NCBI RefSeq assembly: GCF_000702905.1
Contig: NZ_JNKR01000016.1
Location: forward strand, 1 to 55,618
Direction of reading: 5' to 3'
Length of the DNA stretch: 55,618 nucleotides
From: Mitsuokella jalaludinii DSM 13811
GTDB taxonomy: Bacteria > Bacillota > Negativicutes > Selenomonadales > Selenomonadaceae
A program made the translations under genes and the position numbers. The notes beneath the pieces are model-generated. The model was not told where the DNA came from, searched no databases, and saw only the letters and a program-made list of their open reading frames with translations. Positions 16,086-24,082 of this stretch are shown in pieces. Every line of letters begins with the position of its first letter. Position 1 is the first letter of the stretch.

Positions 16086-16169
16086 CTACCGTTCTAACCA
16101 TTTCTGGACGCAGTACCAAATTGCACACGATACTACTCCAGCAAGAACGGACATCGAAAAAGTATCCAC
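16086..16169 (-). CDS. small hydrophobic toxin-like peptide (type I TA)
   Basis: 27 residues from a GTG (complement 16167-16169): MDTFSMSVLAGVVSC, then AIWYCVQKWLER. A short charged start, one hydrophobic membrane segment and a basic/acidic WLER end are the layout of Fst/Ldr-type and holin-like membrane toxins. GGAAGGGGG lies 10 bases before the GTG. In the 5' leader GCCCC (16202-16206 region, minus strand) can pair with GGGGGC of the ribosome site, a usual way of holding type I toxin mRNA silent. An ATG five codons in is an alternative start. The combination with the adjacent antisense repeat is stronger evidence than the peptide itself. Confidence 0.6.
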   Translation of the reverse strand: MDTFSMSVLAGVVSCAIWYCVQKWLER

Positions 16170-16218
16170 AGTAGATAGGCCCCCTTCCTGCTGCCAGTAT
16201 AGGGGCGGCAACGTATCT

Positions 16219-16247
16219 AGTATAGCATAGTTCGTGTTCTCTGTAAG
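16219..16247 (-). promoter_or_regulatory. promoter of toxin mRNA
   Basis: On the minus strand: CTTACA (16242-16247), 17-bp spacer, extended -10 TGCTATACT with TATACT at 16219-16224. Its extended -10 is identical to that of the antitoxin promoter. Confidence 0.6.
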
Positions 16248-16271
16248 GATGTTTCTTTATACAAAATAAGG

Positions 16272-16317
16272 AAGAGGCTGTGACAAAATGGTTTTACATT
16301 TTGCCACAGCCTCTTTT
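16272..16317 (-). terminator. malic enzyme terminator
   Basis: AAGAGGCTGTG-CAAAATG pairs with CATTTTG-CACAGCCTCTT around GTTTTA; a single mismatch. T-rich on both sides. Confidence 0.85.
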
Positions 16318-16344
16318 TGCGTATATATCTGCGTGTAGTAAGGC

Positions 16345-17592
16345 TCAGGCCTCGCTGGCGTGCTCGGCGGCGAGGAGCTGGCGGGTGTGCTCGGCTACTT
16401 CATCCGGCGTGATGTCGGTGATGCGGGCGACGCCGGTCTTGATGGCGGCGTCTGCTACGGCTGCGGCGACGTGCGGTGCGACGCGCGGGTCGAACGGGCT
16501 CGTGATGACGTGCTGCTCATCGAGCTCGCTCTCGTCGATGAGGTCGGCGATGGCCTTGGCGGCAGCCATCTTCATCTCTTCGTTGATCTTTTTCGCGCGG
16601 ACGTCGAGAGCGCCGCGGAAGATGCCTGGGAAGGCCAGCAGGTTGTTGACCTGATTCGGGTAGTCGCTGCGGCCCGTGCAGACGATGCGGGCACCGGCAG
16701 CGTAGGCCTCATCCGGCATGATTTCCGGCGTCGGGTTGGCCATGCCCATGACGATCGGGTCCTTCTTCATGGAGCGGACCATGTCCTGGGTGACTGCACC
16801 GGCTACGGAGACACCGATGAAGACGTCGGCGTCCTTGATGACGTCTTTGAGCTGGCCTGCCTCATGCTGCGGGTTCGTGATCTTGGCGATGGCGTCCTTG
16901 TACGGGTTCATGTCTTCCTTGCGGCCTTCGTAGATGGCGCCCATGCGGTCGCAGAGGATGATGTTGCGGCCGCCCATGCTGTAAATGAGGTGCGTGATGG
17001 CCTGGCCAGCGGCACCGGCGCCATTGAGGACGAATTTCGACTCCTCGAACTTGCGTCCCGTGAGCTTGAAGGCGTTGATGAGGGCCGAGACGACGACGAT
17101 GGCCGTGCCGTGCTGGTCGTCGTGGAAGACCGGGATATCGAGTTTCTGCAGGCGCTTCTCGATGTCAAAGCACTGCGGTGCCTTGATGTCCTCGAGGTTG
17201 ATGCCGCCGAATGTCGGCGCCATGAGCTCGACGGCGCGGACAATCTCATCGACGTCCTGCGTGTCGAGGCAGATGGGGACGGAGTCGACGCCCGCGAAGC
17301 CCTTGAAGAGGATGGACTTGCCTTCCATGACCGGCAGGCCGGCGCCAGCGCCGATGTTGCCGAGGCCGAGTACAGCGCTGCCGTTCGTCACGACGGCGAC
17401 CGTGTTGCCCTTGTTGGTGTAGTCATAGATCTTGTTGTAGTCCTTCTGAATCTCCAAGCACGGCGCAGCGACGCCCGGCGAGTAGGCCAGCGTCAGGTCC
17501 TTCGCCTTCTGGAGGGGGACCTTGCTGTGCATCTCGATCTTGCCGTGGTGTTCTCTATGCAGGGCCAATGCCTGGTCGTTCAATTTGCTCAT
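16345..17592 (-). CDS. NAD(P)-dependent malic enzyme
   Basis: 415 residues. Oxidative decarboxylation of malate to pyruvate and CO2, or the reverse, in the cytoplasm. Seen: SPGVAAPCLEIQ and TNGSAVLGLGNIGA in the N-terminal malic domain, FHDDQHGTAIV (metal-binding acidic residues), then the Rossmann NAD site LNGAGAAGQA near residue 200 and GMANPTPEI. The short form ends without the phosphotransacetylase-like domain of MaeB. In Selenomonas-type propionate/succinate metabolism it links pyruvate with C4 acids (inference). AAAGGAAG precedes the ATG. It stands alone between its own promoter and terminator. Confidence 0.92.
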   Translation of the reverse strand: MSKLNDQALALHREHHGKIEMHSKVPLQKAKDLTLAYSPGVAAPCLEIQKDYNKIYDYTNKGNTVAVVTNGSAVLGLGNIGAGAGLPVMEGKSILFKGFAGVDSVPICLDTQDVDEIVRAVELMAPTFGGINLEDIKAPQCFDIEKRLQKLDIPVFHDDQHGTAIVVVSALINAFKLTGRKFEESKFVLNGAGAAGQAITHLIYSMGGRNIILCDRMGAIYEGRKEDMNPYKDAIAKITNPQHEAGQLKDVIKDADVFIGVSVAGAVTQDMVRSMKKDPIVMGMANPTPEIMPDEAYAAGARIVCTGRSDYPNQVNNLLAFPGIFRGALDVRAKKINEEMKMAAAKAIADLIDESELDEQHVITSPFDPRVAPHVAAAVADAAIKTGVARITDITPDEVAEHTRQLLAAEHASEA

Positions 17593-17766
17593 GGGGAAGA
17601 CTTCCTTTCTCGCTTCTTGTATTTTCGCCTCTGTCCGGCTCTGGTGGGAATCAAGGCCGGATGGCGCCTTGATGGGATATGAGTTTGTTATGATGGTGAT
17701 GAATGTTACACTTTTTTGAAACTTTATCCGTAAGTGTTACAAAGGTTGTAAAACGTGTTGCATACT

Positions 17767-17795
17767 ATTATATTGTTGTTGAAATAAAAATACAA
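17767..17795 (-). promoter_or_regulatory. malic enzyme promoter
   Basis: On the minus strand: TTGTAT (17790-17795), 17 bp, TATAAT (17767-17772). Between it and the gene TGTTACA occurs twice (17703-17709 and about 17738-17744), possibly a binding site. The rest of 17593-17913 shows only the LCP gene terminator. Confidence 0.65.
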
Positions 17796-17839
17796 ATATG
17801 ATTTATTAATGGGAAAATAAATTGACATAATAAAACGAG

Positions 17840-17893
17840 CCCTTTCGACAGTTTATGGCGGTATCCTCCATGAATTGTCGGGAAAGGCTCGTA
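17840..17893 (-). terminator. LCP gene terminator
   Basis: ACGAGCC...TTTCGACAG pairs with TTGTCGGGAAA...GGCTCGT across a larger loop; the minus strand continues T-rich. Confidence 0.7.
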
Positions 17894-17913
17894 TTCGTTT
17901 CAGTAAAGTGATG

Positions 17914-19191
17914 TCACTGCGTCTTGGCGGTGTTGCTGCTGCGCGTCGGGGCGGCTGGTGCCGTCTCTGCCGGAGCGGCTGTCGTGTGCGCGCTGCCCGC
18001 GTGGGAACTGCTCGTGGAGTGCTCGCTCGCACCCTCGGAGCTCGAGCGGCTTGTGCTGCGCGAAGTCGAGCTCTGAGAGCTGTTGCTCGAGGAAGAACTC
18101 TTGCTCGAACTCTTGGCACTGCTCGTGTTTGAACTGCTCTTCGCCTTTGTCGTGGATGGCGAAGAGGTCGCACCAGCCGGGATAGAGCTCTCGTACTCAT
18201 GCTGGGCGCGGTCGAGCTGTGCTTTCTCGCTGGCGTTCAGCGTGATGCCAAGCGTCTCGGCGAGCGTCGTGCGCAACTTGTGCAGGTCCGGTATCCAATA
18301 GCTGACGCCGTCGATGTAGAGCGGCTTGCCCGGTACCATCTCCGTCTTGAGGCCATTCTTCTGGGCTTCCTTGAGCGTGCCGGCGAACTCGAGCAGCTGG
18401 CGGAAGGAGAGGTCGGTCTTGACGGAGGACATGACCTCGCTGATGACGTTTGGCAGTTTCGGGATGATGGCCGGGGATGTGATTTTGTCCATGCAGGCCT
18501 TCATGAATTTCTGCTGGCGCTTGATGCGGCCGATGTCGCCCTCCTCGTCGCGGTAGCGCACGTAGGTGACGGCCGTCTTGCCGTCCATGTGCTGCATGCC
18601 CGGCTGGAGGTCGATGATCAGGCCGCCGTCGTCATCCCAGGGGTCTTCGTAGTACATGCGCTTCTCGACATCGATGTCGATGCCGCCGATGGCGTCAATG
18701 ATCTTCTGGAACGCCTGGATGTTGATGACGACGTAGTGATCCATGTTGACGCCGAGGAAGTCCTCGACGGTGCGCTGTGTGAGCTTCTCGCCCGCTTCTG
18801 GGCCGCCCTTGGCGCTGCCGTAGGCGTAGGCTGCATTGATCTTATCCCAGCCGTGGCCCTTGATCTTGACGCGTGTATCGCGCGGGATGGACATCAGAGC
18901 AGCATGGTCTTTCTTCGGGTCGAGCGTCGCGACCATCAAGGTATCGCTGCGGCCGACATCGTCGTCGCGCTCATCGACACCCATGATCATGATCGTCGTC
19001 TTGTCCTTGGCCGTCAGCAGGCCGTCCTCTACGACATCATCGGATGATTTGTCGAGCAGGCTGTTCGAGGCGAAGAGTGCGCCCATGGCGGCGGCCGCGA
19101 TAAAGGCGATAATCAGGAGTCCCCAGAGGAGCCCTCGGTGCCGGCGGCGTGAACGGCGCGGCTGGCGAGGCGGGATTGGATTCGTTTGCAA
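17914..19191 (-). CDS. LytR-CpsA-Psr (LCP) family cell-wall protein with Ser-rich tail
   Basis: 425 residues. LCP enzymes move undecaprenyl-linked polymers onto peptidoglycan. Seen: a short basic cytoplasmic start, one membrane helix (about 20-42), then the LCP domain with GVDERDDDVGRSDTLM (R81, D83), SIPRDTRVKI (R104) and DKINAAYAYG. The last 80 or so residues are almost only Ser, Thr, Ala and Lys, a low-complexity extracytoplasmic linker not needed for catalysis. It uses a TTG start with AAGG eight bases upstream; no better start lies between it and the helix. In a diderm the acceptor polymer is unclear. Monocistronic. Confidence 0.88.
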   Translation of the reverse strand: MQTNPIPPRQPRRSRRRHRGLLWGLLIIAFIAAAAMGALFASNSLLDKSSDDVVEDGLLTAKDKTTIMIMGVDERDDDVGRSDTLMVATLDPKKDHAALMSIPRDTRVKIKGHGWDKINAAYAYGSAKGGPEAGEKLTQRTVEDFLGVNMDHYVVINIQAFQKIIDAIGGIDIDVEKRMYYEDPWDDDGGLIIDLQPGMQHMDGKTAVTYVRYRDEEGDIGRIKRQQKFMKACMDKITSPAIIPKLPNVISEVMSSVKTDLSFRQLLEFAGTLKEAQKNGLKTEMVPGKPLYIDGVSYWIPDLHKLRTTLAETLGITLNASEKAQLDRAQHEYESSIPAGATSSPSTTKAKSSSNTSSAKSSSKSSSSSNSSQSSTSRSTSRSSSEGASEHSTSSSHAGSAHTTAAPAETAPAAPTRSSNTAKTQ

Positions 19192-19392
19192 GATGATACC
19201 TTCTTTTTCACAAAATCAAATATAAATCCCTGCTATTCCAGCAGGGGATATTCATAGTTACATTATAAGGAAAGCGCGCACGATGTGCAATTACTTTATC
19301 GATATCCACCGTATATCGTAGCGGCTATGCCTGAAAAAAGGATGGATAGATGGTAGAATGGGGGAAGACGCATAGAGAAAGGATGAAACATC

Positions 19393-19854
19393 ATGGCAGC
19401 AGAGATTGAACGAAAATTCCTCGTCAAGGAGGGCTGGCGGCCGCAGGCAAACGGCGTGTGCATCGCGCAGGGGTACCTGTCCACCGTGCCGGAGCGCACG
19501 GTGCGCGTGCGCATCAAGGGCGAGAAGGGCTATCTGACGGTCAAGGGGCGCAATGCGGGCATACGGCGCGCGGAGTACGAGTACGAGATACCCTTAGCCG
19601 ACGCGGAGGCGATGCTCGCGCTCTGCGAGCAGCCGCTCATCGAGAAGCGGCGCTATCTTGTACCATATGAGGGCTATACTTGGGAGGTCGACGTCTTTGC
19701 CGGCGCGAATGAAGGGCTCGTCGTAGCGGAGATCGAGCTGCCTGCAGAGGATGCCGCATTCATTAAGCCCGACTGGGTCGGGGCGGAAGTCTCGGGCGAT
19801 GCGCGCTACTACAACGCGAGCCTGATTCGCCATCCGTATCGGGACTGGAAGTGA
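19393..19854 (+). CDS. CYTH-domain triphosphatase
   Basis: 153 residues, one complete CYTH domain (triphosphate tunnel). The diagnostic ExExK motif is E4-I-E-R-K8. Further tunnel residues appear in VRVRIKG, GYLTVKGRN, YEYEIP, EKRRY and WEVDVF. Members hydrolyse inorganic triphosphate, thiamine triphosphate or, more rarely, form cAMP; the short stand-alone bacterial form is most often an inorganic triphosphatase. AGAAAGGATG precedes the ATG. It is divergent from the LCP gene. Confidence 0.85.
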   Translation: MAAEIERKFLVKEGWRPQANGVCIAQGYLSTVPERTVRVRIKGEKGYLTVKGRNAGIRRAEYEYEIPLADAEAMLALCEQPLIEKRRYLVPYEGYTWEVDVFAGANEGLVVAEIELPAEDAAFIKPDWVGAEVSGDARYYNASLIRHPYRDWK

Positions 19855-19863
19855 ACGGCAGGC

Positions 19864-20137
19864 TGTGCATAAAGTCTGCTCAGCCACTTTGAGATATCCA
19901 CAGGCCGGCGTGCGAAAATGGGTCATAGAAACCCCAAGATATAGGAATAATGGCAGCATTCATGCGTATATATTGGGTTATCCACGAATTTATCCACAAT
20001 ATCCACAGATTTTGTGAATAAGTGACGGGGATTTTAGCCACAGTATGCACAGGCACCTGTATATATTATTGTAAGAAAATGAGAGACTTCTCTCCTGTTA
20101 CCATGTTATCCACACCTGTGGATTTCTTTGTGGATAA
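19864..20137. other. cluster of DnaA boxes
   Basis: Perfect TTATCCACA at 19990-19998 and 20106-20114, and inverted at 20129-20137. One-mismatch copies: ATATCCACA at 19894-19902 and 19999-20007, TTATCCACG at 19978-19986, TTATTCACA inverted at 20013-20021, TTATGCACA inverted at 19864-19872. A further AAATCCACA is inverted at 20117-20125. ATGTTATCCACA/TGTGGATAACAT (20103-20140) is a perfect inverted repeat. AT-rich stretches lie at 19965-19974 and 20059-20080. Nine boxes in 274 bp can hardly be chance. It is either a replication origin or a DnaA-titrating/reactivating locus. Apart from these and the fruA terminator, 19855-20212 is empty. Confidence 0.75.
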
Positions 20138-20154
20138 CATGAAGTGTCATAAAA

Positions 20155-20193
20155 AAGAGCGCTGAACCGCGATATACGCGGTTCAGCGCTCTT
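20155..20193 (-). terminator. fruA terminator
   Basis: AAGAGCGCTGAACCGCG pairs perfectly with CGCGGTTCAGCGCTCTT; six T residues follow on the minus strand. Confidence 0.92.
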
Positions 20194-20212
20194 AGTATTT
20201 TGTGCAATGAGA

Positions 20213-22138
20213 TTACTTGTCTTCGCCGTCCTTGAGCGGTTTCTTGAGGATGGAGAGGATCAGGCAGCCGACGACGGCGCCGACGAGGATAGAGACAAGG
20301 TACATCAGCGGGTTGCCGATGGTCGGGACGACGAAGATGCCGCCGTGCGGTGCGCGCAGCGTGCAGTCGAAGGCCATCGTCAGGGCACCCGTGACGGCGG
20401 AGCCGACGACGCAGGCCGGGATGACGCGCAGCGGGTCAGCTGCGGCGAACGGGATGGCACCCTCGGTGATGAAGGAGAGGCCCATGACGTAGTTCGTGAC
20501 GCCGGCCTTGCGCTCGCTCTCGGTGAAGCGGTTCTTGAAGAACGTCGTGCAGAGGGCGATTGCGAGCGGCGGAACCATGCCGCCTGCCATGACGGCAGCC
20601 ATGACGTGGAACTCACCGGAGGCCAGGAGACCCGTGCCCGTGACGTAAGCAGCCTTGTTGATCGGGCCGCCCATGTCGACGGCCATCATGCCGGCGACGA
20701 TCATGCCCATGAAGATGCGGGCCGAGGGATCCATGTTCTTCAGCGTGTCGACCATCCAGCCGTTGATGGCAGAGACTGGCGGCGCGATGATGAAGAGGCT
20801 GATGAAGCCCATGATCAGGATGCCGAAGAACGGATAGATGAGCATCGGCTTGATGCCTTCGAGGGATTCCGGCAGGCACTTCGATGCCTTCTTGAGGAAG
20901 TTGACGATGTAGCCGCCGAGGAAGCCGGCGATCAGTGCGCCGAGGAAGCCGGAGCCCGTCGTACCGGCGAGTGCGCCGCCGACGAAGCCGACCGCAAGGC
21001 CCGGACGGTCTGCAATCGACATGGAGATGAAACCGGCGAGGACCGGCAGCATGAAGCCGAAGGAGGCTCCGCCGATATCCTTGAAGAATTTTGCGAGCGG
21101 CGTGTTGGAGCCGAAGTTCTTCGGGTCGATGGAGTAATCATCGAACAGGAAGGCGAGGGCGATGAGGATACCGCCGCCGACGACGAACGGCAGCATGTGG
21201 GAGACGCCGTTCATCAGGTGCTTGTAGATCTGGCGGCCGAGGCTCTCGCCCTGGACGTCAGCAGCGCTCTCTTCCGTGTCGCTGCCCGATGCATGGTAGA
21301 CCGGCGCATCGCCCTTGAGGGCGCGGTCGATGAGTTCATCGGCCTTGTTGATGCCGTCGGCGACCTTCGTGATGACGACTTTCTTGCCGTTGAAGCGGGC
21401 CATGGCGACGTTCTTGTCGGCGGCGACGATGATGCCGTCCGCTGCGGCGATCTCTTCGTCCGTCAGGATGTTCTTGGCACCGCCGGAGCCGTTCGTCTCG
21501 ACCTTGATGGAGATGCCGCGTTTCTTGGCGTGCTGTTCGAGGCTCTCGGCTGCCATGAAGGTGTGGGCGATGCCCGTCGGGCAGGCCGTGACGGCGAGGA
21601 CCTGGATGTGGTCGCTGGCCGGTTTTTCCTCGGCGGCTGCACTGTCGCCTTCTGCGGCCTCAGCCTTCGGCGCTTCGAACTTGCCATCTTCCTTGAGGTC
21701 GATGAGGTGCAGGAACTCCTCTTTCGTCTTGGCGGCGATCAGGGCTTCCTTGAAGTCAGGGTCCATGATCATCATGGCGAGCTGCTGCAGGATCTGGATG
21801 TGTGCATCGTTGGCGGAATCCGGAGCGGCGATCATGAAGAACAGGCGGGCCGGGTTGCCGTCCATGGACTCAAAGTCCATGCCTTCAGGCACCGTCATAG
21901 CGGCGAGGCCTGCTTCCTTGACGCCAGTGCTCTTGGCGTGCGGCGTTGCGATGCCGTCGCCGAGGCCCGTCGTGCCGGAAGCTTCGCGGGCGAAGACATC
22001 CTTGAGGTACTGTTCCTTGTCGGAAAGATTGCCAGAGGCTGCCATGAGGTCAGCGAGCTGACGGATTGCCGACTGTTTGTCAGCAGGCTTTTGGCCAAGC
22101 GCGATGCTCTCGCTCTTGAGCAAGTCAGTAATACGCAT
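20213..22138 (-). CDS. fruA: PTS fructose transporter EIIABC
   Basis: 641 residues. It imports fructose and phosphorylates it to fructose-1-phosphate. Domain order EIIA-EIIB-EIIC: EIIA about 1-150 with phosphorylated H67 in ATPHAKS; a linker rich in Ala and Glu; EIIB about 177-275 with C186 in VTACPTGIAHTF; EIIC about 305-635 with eight to nine membrane helices and the GAIPFAAADP motif. It is the last gene of the fruR-fruK-fruA operon, 33 bp after fruK. The product is the substrate of the neighbouring 1-phosphofructokinase. Confidence 0.95.
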   Translation of the reverse strand: MRITDLLKSESIALGQKPADKQSAIRQLADLMAASGNLSDKEQYLKDVFAREASGTTGLGDGIATPHAKSTGVKEAGLAAMTVPEGMDFESMDGNPARLFFMIAAPDSANDAHIQILQQLAMMIMDPDFKEALIAAKTKEEFLHLIDLKEDGKFEAPKAEAAEGDSAAAEEKPASDHIQVLAVTACPTGIAHTFMAAESLEQHAKKRGISIKVETNGSGGAKNILTDEEIAAADGIIVAADKNVAMARFNGKKVVITKVADGINKADELIDRALKGDAPVYHASGSDTEESAADVQGESLGRQIYKHLMNGVSHMLPFVVGGGILIALAFLFDDYSIDPKNFGSNTPLAKFFKDIGGASFGFMLPVLAGFISMSIADRPGLAVGFVGGALAGTTGSGFLGALIAGFLGGYIVNFLKKASKCLPESLEGIKPMLIYPFFGILIMGFISLFIIAPPVSAINGWMVDTLKNMDPSARIFMGMIVAGMMAVDMGGPINKAAYVTGTGLLASGEFHVMAAVMAGGMVPPLAIALCTTFFKNRFTESERKAGVTNYVMGLSFITEGAIPFAAADPLRVIPACVVGSAVTGALTMAFDCTLRAPHGGIFVVPTIGNPLMYLVSILVGAVVGCLILSILKKPLKDGEDK

Positions 22139-22171
22139 AGTTTCCTCTCCTTACACTGTATGTAGAATGAA

Positions 22172-23080
22172 TCAGATGATTGTCTTTAAGAGTGCTTCGA
22201 CTTCCGGACGCGTGGCGAGGTTCTCGCTGAATGCGGAAGCGGAGCCCGTGGCAACACCCATGTGGAAGGCCGTCTCGAAGTCGCCCTGCGACTCGATGTA
22301 ACCCGTGATGAAGCCTGCGACCATCGAGTCACCGGCGCCGACGGAGTTGATGAGCTTGCCCTTCGGAGCAGGGCTCTTGTAGTGCTTGCCGTCTGCCGTC
22401 AGCAGGATGGCGCCGTCGCCGGCCATCGAGATCAGGACGTTCTGTGCGCCCTTCTCCTGGAGCTTCTTGGCGTAGGTGATGATCTCCTCGTCCGTCGTGA
22501 GCTTAACGCCGAACATGTCGCCGAGTTCATGGTTGTTCGGCTTGATGAGGAACGGATGGTACTTGAGGACGTTGAGCAGGAGCTTCTTCTCGGCATCGAC
22601 GATGATGCGGATGCCGCGGCCCTCGAGGCGGGCCATGATCTTCTCGTAGATGTCGTCCGGCAGCGTCTTCGGGATGGAGCCGGCGAGCACGAGCGTGTCG
22701 CCCTTGCTGAGCTTGTCGAGCTTCTCGAAGAGCTCTTCGCGCTTGGCCTCGCTGATGTCCGGGCCCTGGCCGTTGATCTCCGTCTCTTTATCGGCCTTGA
22801 CCTTGACGTTGATGCGGGTGAAGCCCTCCGGCAGCTGGACGAAGTCGTGCTTGACGCCGAAGCCGTCGAGCTGGCGCTTGATCTCTTCGCCCGTGAAGCC
22901 GGCCGTGAAGCCGAGAGCCGTGCTCTCATGGCCGAGGTTGCCGAGGACGATGGAGACGTTGATGCCCTTGCCGCCGCCGAGGACCTGCTCGTAGTTCACG
23001 CGGTTGATTTCGCCGGCCGTGAAGGAATCGAGGCGGACGATGTAGTCGAGCGAGGGGTTGAAAGTTACGGTGTAGATCAT
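22172..23080 (-). CDS. fruK: 1-phosphofructokinase
   Basis: 302 residues of the PfkB ribokinase fold. Converts fructose-1-phosphate to fructose-1,6-bisphosphate with ATP. Seen: N-terminal TVTFNPSLDYIV, the Gly-rich GGGKGINVS at 35-43, and the catalytic GAGDS at 248-252 (D251 the base). KPNNHE near 180 is typical of FruK. It begins 7 bp after fruR and is followed by fruA, so function and context agree. Confidence 0.95.
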   Translation of the reverse strand: MIYTVTFNPSLDYIVRLDSFTAGEINRVNYEQVLGGGKGINVSIVLGNLGHESTALGFTAGFTGEEIKRQLDGFGVKHDFVQLPEGFTRINVKVKADKETEINGQGPDISEAKREELFEKLDKLSKGDTLVLAGSIPKTLPDDIYEKIMARLEGRGIRIIVDAEKKLLLNVLKYHPFLIKPNNHELGDMFGVKLTTDEEIITYAKKLQEKGAQNVLISMAGDGAILLTADGKHYKSPAPKGKLINSVGAGDSMVAGFITGYIESQGDFETAFHMGVATGSASAFSENLATRPEVEALLKTII

Positions 23081-23087
23081 TCTTCTC

Positions 23088-23834
23088 TTACTCTCCTTCC
23101 AGGATTGTCGTGCAATCCCGATACTTCTTGTCTCTTAGATGTCCGGTGATGATGGTCGCACTCGAGATGTTGGCGAAGGTGATCGGCGAGATCTTGTTGA
23201 ATTTCGACTGATCGGCCAGCACGTAGGCGTGCTCACAGCGCGAGAGGGCTTCGCTCTTGACGAGGCCTTCGCTCGAGTCCGGCGTGGAGAAGCCGGACTT
23301 GATGCTGATGCCATTGGCACCGAAGAATCCTTTGGTGAAATTGTAGAGCTCCAGGTTATGCAGGGCTTCCGTGCCGATGACGGCCTCGGTGACAGCCTTG
23401 AGGCGGCCACCGAGCCGGAAGACCTTGAAGCCCTTGAGGGACAGTCGCGAGGCATGGGGCAGCCCGTTTGTCACGTAGACGGCCTGGCGTTCCTGCAGGA
23501 AGTCCACCATGTGCAGGGTTGTGGAGCCGGCGTCGATGTAGACGAAGTCCTTGCGGGTCACAAGGCTGGCCGCCCGTCGCGCGATGGCGATCTTCTCTTC
23601 GGTGCAGCGGCTGCTCTTGGTCGGCATGTCTTCTTCCATCGCGGTGTAGTTGCTGTCGATGGAGGTCGCGCCGCCGTAGACCTTGTAGAGCATGCCGCGC
23701 TTGTGGAGCGCGGTCAGGTCGCGCCGGATGGTGGATTCCGATGTGCAGAGCGCCCGGGTGAGCTCGGGGACTGTCACAGCCTGTTTCTCTTTGAGGATGC
23801 GCAGGATGGTCGCATATCGTTCTTCCGTAAGCAT
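23088..23834 (-). CDS. fruR: DeoR-family repressor of the fructose operon
   Basis: 248 residues. N-terminal DeoR winged helix (LTEERYATILRILKEK, then STIRRDLTALHKRGML) and a C-terminal sugar-phosphate sensor with DAGSTT and the VLADQSKF end motif. I chose the ATG at complement 23832-23834, nine bases after AAAGG; a GTG three codons earlier overlaps that site. Known FruR proteins of this layout are released by fructose-1-phosphate. As first gene of the operon it probably represses itself along with fruK and fruA. Confidence 0.9.
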   Translation of the reverse strand: MLTEERYATILRILKEKQAVTVPELTRALCTSESTIRRDLTALHKRGMLYKVYGGATSIDSNYTAMEEDMPTKSSRCTEEKIAIARRAASLVTRKDFVYIDAGSTTLHMVDFLQERQAVYVTNGLPHASRLSLKGFKVFRLGGRLKAVTEAVIGTEALHNLELYNFTKGFFGANGISIKSGFSTPDSSEGLVKSEALSRCEHAYVLADQSKFNKISPITFANISSATIITGHLRDKKYRDCTTILEGE

Positions 23835-23859
23835 GGCTTTCACCCTTTCTGTATTTTCA

Positions 23860-23890
23860 TAATATCATCAAAGTCAATCAAAGTCAATCA
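23860..23890 (-). promoter_or_regulatory. fru operon promoter with FruR direct repeats
   Basis: On the minus strand: TTGACT (23883-23888), exactly 17 bp, TATTAT (23860-23865). The spacer and -35 are covered by a perfect tandem 10-bp repeat (AAAGTCAATC at 23871-23880 and 23881-23890 on the plus strand). Direct repeats are usual for DeoR-family operators. Binding here would block the polymerase. Confidence 0.75.
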
Positions 23891-24082
23891 TAACCAGCAA
23901 ACAATATGAAAGAATACGAAGAAAGGCGTGCGAAGGCTAGGCGGCTTTCACGAATGAGCAATACGAAAAGATTTTTGTAACAGATGGAAGCTTTTTCACG
24001 ATAATTTCATGGATGAGCGTATACTTTTTCGCTATAATAAAGTTATATAGGAAGAAAACCAATTGGAAAGTAGGAGAATTGT

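Noticed and set aside
19864-20137. Firm call of chromosomal oriC
   Set aside because: Box density fits, but no replication genes are adjacent and strand bias of neighbouring genes shows no clean switch; kept as a DnaA-box cluster.
20207-22165. 652-codon plus-strand open frame opposite fruA
   Set aside because: Shadow of fruA; composition rich in Asp, Glu, His and Arg, no family resemblance.
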